64,000 bases of DNA from Populus alba (lineage: Eukaryota; Streptophyta; Magnoliopsida; Malpighiales; Salicaceae): the NCBI RefSeq assembly GCF_005239225.2, contig NC_133300.1:16583875-16647874 (forward strand), in the 5' to 3' direction. Under the pieces are notes generated by a model. It saw only the letters and a program-made list of their open reading frames with translations, was not told the origin of the DNA and made no database searches. Shown piece after piece: positions 25,701-35,506 of the stretch (positions are counted from its first letter, which is position 1; each line of letters starts with the position of its first letter). Both the position numbers and the translations under genes were made by a program.

Positions 25701-28009
25701 AAATGATTTGATTCCTAGGACTAGAAGCTTTGTCCTTCTATTTTAAATTTTGGCATACAAGTGCCAATTATAATTTCTTCATCGTTAGTTGATTAAGTGT
25801 AAATCCAAGACGCATTCTAGAACAATTTGATAATATGTTGAAAACCTTCTTGAGTAATTTGAATAGGAACAAGCACAGTTGAAGTGGTTCTTGGTTGTTA
25901 GCAGAATTAACATGTTGGCAACATGCATTCTTCATCCTGCAAATATTATATGACGTCCTGTCCTCATCACACTAGTTAATATCACTTGATACTTGCAGAA
26001 AAGCTCATGCACTATGTTCTCCTTACTGTCTCACATCTGTTTCTATTTGTAAGTTTGCAACATTGAAAGACTTTTTGGTCTCATTTTTTTGTGTGATGTT
26101 TATCAGGCCATCCACGAATTATTCACAGGGATATCAAGTCATCTAACATCCTTCTTGATGACACTTTTGAAGCGCAGGTATGTCTGTTTCTGAAAATCCT
26201 AATATCACTAAGAACCAGGTTTTGCTATGGGGAAACTGCCCCTATGGCCAATTACTTTTTCCATCAGAATACTGGTGGAATATTTTATTCCTTTATCAAG
26301 TAAACGATTTTCTTTGGCATTATTAGACTTGGAAGCTGTCTAATATGTTCCATCTCTGTGCACTTGGAACATGTTTCTGTTTTCTTCTGTTTCTATGATA
26401 AATTCTTCGAGTTCCAATCTCATTATTAAGCACATTTTATTATATCAGGTTTCAGATTTTGGGCTTGCTAAGATAGCTCTGGAACTGGATTCAAACACAC
26501 ATGTATCCACACGTGTGATGGGAACCTTTGGGTAGGTGCCCTAACTACTTATTTCTTTTATCATTTATTGTGATGCTTACAAAGGTTGAAAAGAAAGCTA
26601 AATCACGTGTTTGTGTGAAAGGAAGTAAACTGGCTTTTAACTGTATGATTTTTTTTAGAGCACACAGGGATAATCGTATTCTTTTCATAGCTGATGGAGT
26701 TTAGATGGCATTTTTGTACTCACATATTTTGTGCATAGCACAGTCCAGATGTAATTTTTAATGTTGATGTCCTGGTAATGTGTGCCCTAACATTCTTTTA
26801 TTTCTATTTTGAACATTGATTTTCCAGGTACATGGCTCCAGAGTATGCAACAAGTGGAAAGTTGACTGAAAAATCTGATGTTTATTCATTTGGGGTTGTG
26901 CTTTTGGAGTTCATTACAAGCCGTAAGCCTGTGGATGCTTCTCGGCCACTAGGTGATGAAAGCCTCGTTGAATGGGTAAGTTCAATAACCATTCCAATCC
27001 ATTTTCTAGTTGATGCTATACATTCAAGAGGTACAAATATTTTATGGTTTATTTGGTTGGTAAAATGTTGGAGACGTCCAATTATTACCCTGAGAACTAA
27101 TTTCCCTATTTGAATTCTCTAGGAATGTCAAATTTTATCTTTTAATTAGTTAAGCATTTTACAAGCTCACAATTTAAACAATTGCTCAAGATCGAACTTT
27201 TATGTACAGTCATGTTTGCAATTTTGTGCACCTAATTTCACAGTATTAACGTGAACTTTTACTAATCTAGCTCCAAAGTTTTTCATATTCATCTTGTTTA
27301 AAAAAATTAAACTTTCTAAATGCGAACTAAGCTTCTTTGGGCTCAGAATTTCTGGCAATCCCAAATCCAGAAGTGTTAGAACTGTGCAAAATGTTGACTA
27401 CTTGTAACACAAGTCAGTCATGCACGTGAGCTACTGCGAGTCCGCAGGATGTGTTCATTGGTGCTTGGTCGCAGCTTGGCAGGGTCTTGGCATAGATATT
27501 GCTATTTGTAACATTAACGACATGGTACACTTTTATTGAGCATTCCAAATTGTCAGGCTCGACCATTGCTCACCACTGCGCTTGAAAATGAAGACTTTGA
27601 AGCATTGGTTGATCCAGAGCTGGAGAAGAACTATGTTCCAAGTGAAATGTTTCGGATGATTGAGGCAGCTGCAGCTTGTGTGCGTCATTCAGCTGCAAAA
27701 AGGCCACGAATGAGTCAGGTTGTCATGTGTTTGTGTGGAATATTTTCCTTATTGGACAAGCCTGGCTAATAGTTTTGCTGTTTGTTTTTGCCATATTAGG
27801 TGGTGAGAGCCTTGGACTTGTTAGATGAGTCATCGGATCTATCTAACGGGATGAAACCTGGCCAAAGTGAAATATTTGATTCAAGACAACACTCTGCACA
27901 AATCAGAATGTTTCAGAGGTTGGCATTTGGTAGCCAAGACTACAGCTCAGATTTTTTTGATCACACCCAGAGTAGCTGGAGGAGCAGAGATCCTGGGGGT
28001 TATGTTTAG
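22729..28009 (+). CDS. Proline-rich extensin-like receptor kinase (PERK family)
   Basis: PERKs are plasma-membrane Ser/Thr kinases whose extensin-like ectodomain is thought to contact the cell wall. Eight exons (22729-23743, 24618-25028, 25546-25632, 26107-26177, 26449-26531, 26828-26975, 27557-27718, 27800-28009) join in frame to 728 residues. Residues 1-270 are Pro/Ser-rich with many SPPPP-type repeats. A Ser/Gly linker follows, then one membrane span (about 291-312) and a KRKRRK stop-transfer signal. The kinase follows [14 protein letters not shown]: glycine loop GEGGFG (from 396), Lys in VAVK (K417), HRD (D513) in [18 protein letters not shown] (D531), GTFGYMAPEYA and [11 protein letters not shown]. 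All catalytic residues are intact. The tail ends [12 protein letters not shown], as in PERKs. The first ATG is used; no classical signal peptide is evident, which is common in this family. The intron pattern and tail resemble the PERK8-13 group, but the exact orthologue is uncertain. Confidence 0.95.
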
Positions 28010-31000
28010 TCCCCAGATGCATCAAAATTCCTAAATTTCCAATCTATAACATGGAATTTGTTGTAGCTGATTTAAAGAGTGATGGTGCTCATTGGTTGGA
28101 TCTTGAGACCCTTGATTGAGACCTTATCCAATCTCAGCAAGAATTGCCACTGCCAATCCATGTACATTCTCTTCCCTTCACTTGTTACTGCTTTCATTGT
28201 CAGCTAACACGATTTCACGTGTATGGCTGCCGCATTTTGTATCCTCAGAGTCCATATTTGTATTTATATATATTATAGCAATGAAAATCACCAATCCACT
28301 TATTCCTGCTGAGTCTTGCTTTTTTCCTTGTGTTCCTCTGCTTTTTGTTTATTGCCAGCAACTTACTTTCATCCACGGTTTAAGACCTCCCAACGCAGAT
28401 TTGCTCTGGAAACGTACTTGTGAAAGCTTTTCCTACCACACCTAGACTTTTGCAGAGTATCATAACTAGGTGTTGCCCATGGGAGGAAGATTTAGGAATG
28501 CAAAAATGGACAAGGGAGTCCTAATCCAGAAATCCTTGCTGATAACGAGAGATTCCTGGATAAGAAGAAGGTTCTATTGAAGAGAAAATATATAACCCTA
28601 ACGAGAGATTCCTGGATAAGAATAGGCTTCAGAGAATGATGAATAGTAAACTGAACTTTTAAAGTTTTAAGCCTATTTTCTTGATTGTATCTCAAATTTT
28701 GTCTATTAGTAAATAGAATCATTTATTCTCAATGGATTTTTTAGGGTTAGACTGATCCAGTCCAAATCAACTAATATTATAATACAAAGAAAATATGTCC
28801 TGAAACTTAAAAAAATTCCTAGAATGCATTCTCACCAAAATAAATGAACAAATAAATAAATAAAATGAAAATAAATAATAACTAGATATCAAATAAAAGA
28901 ATACAATACATATTTTTTCTTTTAAAAAAAAAATTATCATCTCATAGGTGATTTTGTTGCTAGTTAATGGATTAGTATTTAACTAGATTGCTGGCATGCG
29001 TTCACGCTGTAGATTAATTATTTTTTTTTTTTAAAGAAACAAAAAATATTTAGGCATTGTTAATGTTTTTTCTAGTAAAGATTTTTTTTTTAAGACCATG
29101 TGAGGATTGACTCGACATGGCTCGATCAACTTAACGAGTTCAAAAACAACCTAAATGAGCGATAAAGAAGTAAGTTTGATTTAAAATAAATATTTAAAAT
29201 GAGATTTCTTTTATAAATATTGAAAACGATAAAATATTGGATTGAATCAGGTCAACTTGGGTTAACCTATCATTTTGCATGCATAGTCAAAAGACCATAA
29301 TAATCTATATATATATAAAATATATATATATATATATAAAACAATTATGAAGCTTAATTTTGAATAAACTCAATGCTGAAAGATAAAATTGAAAAAAACT
29401 CAATTCAAAAAAAGACAAAAAATGTAACTCAATTCAATCCGAATTAACATACTAAAATTATGAATCGAGTCATAAGATCAAAATAATCCAATAGAAAGTA
29501 AATTAAAATAAATTATGAAGTTAAATTCCCAATCAATCTAGTTTTGAAAGATTCAATTTAAAAAAATATATATAAAAAATAACTTGAGTTAACTTGGGTT
29601 AACCCGCAAAACTCGTGACCCGCTTCATGAGACGGGGATAACTCATAAAATTTAAATTAAAACAAATCACGAAGCATAATTTTCAATTAATTAAATATTA
29701 AATGATGAAAAAAAAATTCAAGTAAACTTGTCAAATCTACGGCTTAGATCATAAGATTTACATAACCTTATAAAAAATAAATTGAAAAAAAATATAAATT
29801 TCAATTCTTAACAAATCTTATATTAAAAGATTTTTGTAAAAAGAGCATATTGAAACTCTTTCTAATTTATCAGATTTTAAATTTTTTTTAGCTACAGTTG
29901 TGTATAAAATGCATGGATATAAAAAAATTAATTTGATTAAAAAATAAATATAAATATGTTACTGAAGTAAACTCTTATTGATTTAAAATAGTAGGAATAG
30001 GTTATATTCGTATATTTTATTTTAAAATAGTGATTAAACTATACCCTAAAACATATAATTAATTGTAAAGCAATAAGATTTATTTTAAAAAATATTTTTT
30101 ATCATCTAGTAAAAAAGAGGTAAGATTTAATGAGATGTATCATGTTCTTGGATGGATAAGACAAAAATTATTATAAGTTAGGGTTATATTTTAAAATCAA
30201 TAGCATTAATTTAGGGTTTATGTGAAAGTAAAATAGAGATTGTTTTTTTTTTAAAAAAAATTATATGTAAATATATTAAAATAATATTCAATTTTTTTAA
30301 AAAAAATTATTTTAAACATAAGATATCAAAATAAATTCATTTAAAAAAAAAAAAATTTAAAATTTACTAAAATTTTAAAGTTGATATCAACTTAAAAATT
30401 AGAGCCGCAGGATATCAATAATTACATTTGAAATGGATATCATAATGGCAAATTCAAAAGTCAAAGATCAGTCGTGTAGCAAACCCTAGGAGTCTTTTTC
30501 AAAACTTATCTGCAAACCATACTTATTTTAGTTTAACTACTGAAATGTCTAATCTGACAATAAAAATAACAATACATTTTTTTTTATTGTTATTCATATT
30601 AATACTATTATTAACAATAGTATCACTATAAAAAAAAAAAAGACATCATTTAAAACAAAAAAATCTAATGATATCATATAACAATCTTAAACAATAATTA
30701 ATTAATCTAATTTATAATTACTTGACCCATAATAATCTCAAACATCAACCAATTCTCTCTAATTCCAAAAGATTTTACTTGATATGAAAAGATTTAACAA
30801 TCCTTATAAATTCTCCTAAAATTTACCAATTATCACACATTCTCACCAAGATTTATCAATTATTAAAAAATTATATAGTCCACATAAACCCTAGTATCAA
30901 AAAATTTGCAAAATTTGACAAAACTCATCAATTCTCACAAATATCAACCAATTCTTCTAAAAACTTTTAGTTCTCACAAATTCTCAACAAAATTTATCAA

Positions 31001-31228
31001 TTGCAAAACTTTTACGTAATTCAGATAGCCCTAATATCAAAATATTATAAAATTAAAAAAATGATTCATCAATTAAGAAAAATTCTCACCAATTCTCCTG
31101 AAATTTATCACTCCTAACTATTTCTCACCAAAATTTATAAATTTGAAACAATTCATCAATTAACCCCAATTCTCCAAAAATTCAACAATTCTCACTAATC
31201 ACACAAACCCTAATTCATATAATTTATA
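28010..31228. other. PERK 3' region and AT-rich repeat-laden spacer
   Basis: The PERK 3'UTR occupies the first few hundred bases. A 23-bp direct repeat (AACGAGAGATTCCTGGATAA...) occurs at about 28543 and 28599. From 28800 on the sequence is very AT-rich, with decayed repeat text at 29090-29640 (words such as CTTGGGTTAACC and CTCGTGACCCGC) and a MITE-like copy near 30240-30375. The segment 30700-31200 is a degenerate series of short phrases around ATTCTCACCAA and TTTATCAATT. No gene is visible. Confidence 0.6.
30240..30375. repeat. AT-rich MITE-like dispersed repeat, copy 3
   Basis: Poly-T and poly-A arms enclose TATATTAAAATAATATTCA and a TAAGATATCAAAATAAATTC block, as in the copies at 48-50 kb. 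Boundaries are approximate. Confidence 0.45.
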
Positions 31229-31231
31229 CGT

Positions 31232-31325
31232 CATTGATGTAATTTATATCTTATTGATCTAAATTCAACTAAACCCTATCATAACAAAATAAACCTAAAT
31301 ATAATAACCAAATACCTAATTCATC
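31232..31325. repeat. Left copy, part 1, of a diverged direct repeat around the GT47 pseudogene
   Basis: GATGTAATTTATA, TTGATCTAAATTCAACTAAA and AACAAAATAAACCTAA match the segment at 33897-33990 in the same order and orientation, with scattered differences. Confidence 0.6.
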
Positions 31326-31428
31326 CATTATCATTTAGAAATAAATGATGTGATTCATGAACTCAATTTATTCAATTTATACCTAATTGATATAATTACA
31401 AATAAAATTAAAAGGTATCAATGTTTTA

Positions 31429-31457
31429 CTGTGGATTGTGCACAATGCAATCCACAG
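31429..31457. repeat. Perfect 10-bp inverted repeat (hairpin) at an element edge
   Basis: CTGTGGATTG and its exact reverse complement CAATCCACAG are separated by nine bases. It lies near the left end of a 1.1-kb segment that is absent from the right copy of the surrounding direct repeat. This suggests the end of an inserted mobile element. Confidence 0.7.
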
Positions 31458-31779
31458 GAAAATGACTGATGCCTCCCTTAAAAAACCAAATAGTTGAACA
31501 AACACTCAAGGATAATTTTGTATTTTTATTGCACAATATAATTACTCTGATATCCTTGAAAAAGACAAAAAACACAATTAATATTTAAAGGTTTTTTTTT
31601 AATTTCATTTTTTTTGTACAGTTTAATTACCCCATAGCCCTTGGGTCAACTTTTTTTTTTTTTTTCCTAAGATAAATGAGTATTTTTTATTTTTTGACCT
31701 CGGGTTTTTTGCAATTATCGCATAGGGTCAAGAGTGTTATGATTGTTTTATAAATAAAAAAAAAAAAAATATGGGGGCG

Positions 31780-31930
31780 CATATAAAGCACACATTAGTA
31801 GGTGGGGAGCGCCAGCACCCTTCGAGGGGTGTGTGCAGCGCCTCCCAGTGGTTGGTTGCCTTCAAGACAACATTTGAAGCGGCGCACCACCCCTTTACAT
31901 AATGGGTTGACGCGTGTTAGTTGTAAGGGC
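31780..31930. repeat. GC-richer island, probable transposon remnant
   Basis: Amid very AT-rich sequence, about 150 bases carry GGGGAGCGCCAGCACCC, GTGCAGCGCCTCCCAG and GGCGCACCACCCC. There is no coding frame. Such islands are typical of decayed plant retroelement segments, but I cannot name the family. Confidence 0.4.
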
Positions 31931-32554
31931 ACAACAAAGCTTTGGCAATAGTTTTTCTCCTTTCTTCTTTTGCTCTTTCCTCAACCTCAAAAGGTATGCT
32001 GACCTTGCAAAATTACAAAGTTGTCCTTAATCTTTTAATTGTATTGAATTTGATTTAGTTGTTTTTCAATTTCATCTCTTAACATTTGATTTGTTATTAT
32101 TTTTTTCAAATTTAATCCTCATTTTTTTTTATTCCTATTTATTTTTTTAAATTTTTTTTCTAATTTGATTTTATTTTTTTAATTTCATCCCTAATAATTT
32201 GATTTTTATTCTTTTTTTTTTTCCTGTTGAATTTGATTTTTATTTTTGTGATTGCACTTTCTTTTATTTTGAGTTCTCTTCTTGATTATTTTTTTGGAAT
32301 TTTCATCCCCCATTGTTAATTTCATTGAATTTTCATATTGTATTTGAAGTTTATTTTTTTTTATCTTGCTTTTAAAACTCAACCCGGAAGTCAACCCTCA
32401 TCATATCTTGGGTCACATGTTAGGTTGAATAATCAGAGCTACCGGGGTCATTTACAATTTTTTTTATTATTATATAAGAGGTAAAAATAACATTATTTTT
32501 TTAAAAAAAATATGATAAAAAAAAATTGACATGATTTTATGGTGGAAGGAAGCA

Positions 32555-32983
32555 AGGGAAACTTGCGTCAAGGAGAGGGAAAATTTCTAGTCTAGTGAGG
32601 GAAAATTTTAGAGTGGTCGGAAATTCTCCTCCTATTCACACAACCTATTAATTTTAATTGTTATACTATTGGGAGCAGTGTAACCCGTTGACCTTGCATT
32701 TAAAAGTAACGTAACCAAGTTGCTTTATACGAAGTATTCGAGAGAATATTGGTAATTATTTTTTAAAAAATATTTTTGATATAGAATATTAAAAAGATAT
32801 AAAAACATAAAAATTAATTTAAAATAAAAAATTTTAAAAAATCAATTTTTTATAAAAATACTTAAGAGTTTTTGTTGATTTGTTTCTTAGCTGTCCAATT
32901 AATAAAAGTATATATACGGTTTTATTTTTTTAATTTCTATGCACTACTTTGTAATTTTTTTTCCAGTTATACTACCTTGCATT
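32555..32983. repeat. Left copy, part 2, of the direct repeat around the GT47 pseudogene
   Basis: TAGTCTAGTGAGGGAAAA, GCATTTAAAAGTAACGTAACC, AAGTTGCTTTAT and TTCCAGTTATACTACCTTGCA match counterparts at 34080-34400 in the same order, at perhaps 70-80% by eye. An AT-rich MITE-like stretch is included at 32750-32860. Confidence 0.6.
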
Positions 32984-33688
32984 TTATTTTAGAAGCTCGG
33001 ATCGACCTGACTCGCTGCATCGCCTTAACTCGTCCCTTGCAGCAGCTTTCTCAACTCCTCTACGTGGCCCCCCTAAAAAGGACAAAAGGCGGGGCCTACT
33101 TGATTGTCTCATCTTGTTCTGCCACGTCATCATATCGTGTGACGTGTACGGGTGGAAATAGGAAGGGTAAGGGATGCCACGTTGGTTGTGGACTAGATCC
33201 CAAGGGTTTCGCTCTACGGTCAGCACCGACATGTTTTGCACGTCTGGCAGATTTAGGAGAGAGTTTCCAAAGTCGTTGTTTCTTCTCAAGAAATCCCATG
33301 CGGTCCTTCCTAGGACTAAGAAATGGTCCTCACCGTGATGCCTCTCCCACCATGGTTTTGATCGGAGATAATCTGCTAACCGGACGGTTAGTTCATCGCG
33401 TGCCGTGAGATTTGCATCATTGTTCTCTACAGCAGATGATTTCAATGTTGTCTTGGCCGCCCTTTCATCTACGTTTAGTTTCTCGATGTTGTTTTCGCTC
33501 GTGGAGGAGGACAAGAGAAAACATCTTAGAATAACAAACCAAACAGAAAGCAAGAAACAGAGCAGGAGAGCATGTCTCAACTGTGGTTTAAGGAATTATG
33601 AGTAATGTATTTCGTTGGTTTTAGAGTACTTCCCTTTCTCCGTCGACCATGGAGATGCAGATGATTTAGATTTTTTCTTGACAACCAT
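32984..33688 (-). pseudogene. Broken GT47 glycosyltransferase gene (MUR3/XLT2-like exostosin family)
   Basis: The family consists of Golgi type II enzymes such as the xyloglucan galactosyltransferases. An ATG at 33688 opens a basic cytosolic tail (MVVKKKSKSSASPW...) that is stopped by an in-frame TAA at 33598-33596 (codon 31). The same frame then continues without interruption to 32984: a membrane anchor (LLLCFLLSVWFVILRCFLL), a short stem, then typical GT47 blocks NLTARDELTVRLADYL, PWWERHHGEDHFLVLGRTAWDF, NMSVLTVERNPW, GIPYPSYFHP, MTWQNKMR and a GPRRGVEKAAARDEL. Compared with the family, about 100 residues between stem and NLTARDEL are missing. The whole C-terminal part is also lost: the frame ends just after the SELLK block, where repeat DNA begins. 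These genes are usually intronless, so the gaps are deletions rather than introns. The clean 200-codon frame suggests fairly recent inactivation. Confidence 0.88.
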
Positions 33689-33896
33689 TACTGTAGATGT
33701 CTCCAACCATACAAAGAGAAAGGGAAGGAGAAGGGTGGGGATTGGAAGCCTTTCTGTTTCAAACAGGAGAGATAAAGGGGCTGAAACCTCTAAAAATGGT
33801 GGCGTGAGTGACAGAACAAGTTAAAGACTGGTGAGCTGTATGGAGTTTGGTGAGGACAAAATTTCCATTAATGAAAGAAGGAAAAAGTTGTCCCCC

Positions 33897-34400
33897 CGTG
33901 ATGTAATTTATACTTGATTGAGATTGATCTAAATTTAACTAAACCCAAAATAACAAAATGAAACCTAACAAATCATTAAAACACAATAAATTTCACAATA
34001 TTAATAATGATAAAAAGTGCTAATTTGAAATTGTTGAAGGTGGAGGTGATGGGAATGGTGACGGCGGGTGAAGAAGGAGGGGGCGATGATATTGCGGTGG
34101 AAGAAGGCTATGAAGCGACAAAAACTAGCAGCGTTAGAGAAAAAGGGGAAATGGCTGGTCTAGTGAGGGAGAAGGAGAAAGAGGGAAAAAAATGGCAACA
34201 CAGCCAATTAACTCGGCATTTACGAGTAGCATAACTCAGTTGCTCTATCAAGAGCATAACTAATAAAATTTTTGTAGATTGTGCTCCTCCAAATAGAACA
34301 ATTAATAAAAATTTAATTTTTTTATAATTATTTCCAGTTTACTACTTTATAATTATTTTCAACTATACTACTTTGCAATTTGTTTTTAATATGTTCTATT
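33897..34400. repeat. Right copy of the direct repeat around the GT47 pseudogene
   Basis: This segment is collinear with 31232-31325 plus 32555-32983, without the intervening 1.2 kb. A Gly/Glu-rich frame at 34007-34234 falls inside it and is unlikely to be a gene, since the left copy does not preserve it. Confidence 0.6.
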
Positions 34401-34429
34401 TAAAAAATAAAAATACCTCCAATTTTTAA

Positions 34430-34560
34430 AGAGCTAATTTGATTATGTGATTAAAATTAATTTTTTTATTATTTTGATGTATTGATATAAATATTAAATT
34501 TTTTTTTAATATATTTTAAATAAAAAAATATTTTAAAAACAAATATTATTACAGTACCAA
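34430..34560. repeat. AT-rich MITE-like dispersed repeat, copy 4 (opposite orientation)
   Basis: TTATTATTTTGATGTATTGATATAAA flanked by T-rich and A-rich arms is the reverse-complement version of the core seen at 49 kb. Boundaries are approximate. Confidence 0.45.
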
Positions 34561-35012
34561 ATATTAATTAAAACTAATTAGTTAGCAAATCCGACAGGAC
34601 AGGTGCAATAAACAAAGAATGTGATAGGTTGGGCTGGATCTATGTAATAAATTATTTGGTGGAAGAGTTAATTTCCGTTCCTCCTCCTAGGCCTTAGGTC
34701 AACTTTTTATCATGACAAGCATAGTTTTTTAATATTATCCGCCCCGTACAAGGTCATAAATCGAGTATATTAATTCAAATTATTTTTTTTAAAAAAAAAT
34801 CAAAATTAGTATATTTTTTTAAAATATTAGCTAATTTCAATTATAAAACAATATATTTAATTTAATCGAAGTCATGCTTTTGGCTAATTAAAGTTGTGGT
34901 GTGTGTGGTCACTAATTGAACACCAAAGCCATCTTCAACTCTTCATAAATATACATATTCTAGATGATTTTCTACGAGAATTAATAATAATAATAATAAT
35001 TTATGAATGTCA

Positions 35013-35269
35013 TAGTTTTAAATACTGGCCTTATTCAATATTCGGGTTTTGAATTTTAATCGGGTCAATTTTTTTCTTTAAATCAAAATAATATTTTAGT
35101 AGGAAAAAAAAATAAAAATTAACGGGTTTGCAGCCGGGTTTTGCCGGTCAACCGAGTCTTCAGGTCATTCAGATCACATTAGGTTTTTTTTTTTAACTCG
35201 ATTCAATTCTAATCCCGAGTTGGCTGGATCACGGGTTGATCTGCTAGACCATGCCGGGTTTTAAAATAC
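35013..35269. repeat. MITE-like element with imperfect terminal inverted repeats
   Basis: The left end GTTTTAAATACTGGCC is an imperfect inverted match to the right end GCCGGGTTTTAAAATAC. The inside carries repeated CGGGTT words (CCGGGTTTTGCCGGTCAACC, GATCACGGGTTGATC). It ends about 240 bases before the CCR-like start codon, so it forms part of that gene's upstream region. Confidence 0.6.
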
Positions 35270-35430
35270 CGATTTGTGCCCTTGGATCTTGACTTGACAG
35301 CATCCGGGCTTCTGACATGTTAGCAGAACGGAAATATCGGTCTTCATTTCGAGCCAAAGACTATACTTACCACCCTCGTGGGATCTTGTGTTCCATACAT
35401 CTAATGTTCCTATCTACCGCTTCCGAGCAT

Positions 35431-35438
35431 TTTTATAG
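35431..35438 (+). promoter_or_regulatory. Candidate TATA box of the CCR-like gene
   Basis: TTTTATAGCC lies about 75 bases upstream of the ATG. A purine-rich leader (AGACAGAGGGAGA) follows. Confidence 0.3.
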
Positions 35439-35506
35439 CCAGCTGCCAGTCCTCTTCCTTTAAATGCCATGCACATTAGAGAGATCTAGACATAGACAGA
35501 GGGAGA

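Noticed and set aside
32872..33408. 178-codon plus-strand frame
   Set aside because: It is the antisense shadow of the GT47 pseudogene, whose minus-strand frame matches a known family.
34007..34234. 75-codon Gly/Glu-rich frame
   Set aside because: It lies inside a direct repeat whose other copy does not keep the frame, and it has no similarity that I recognise.
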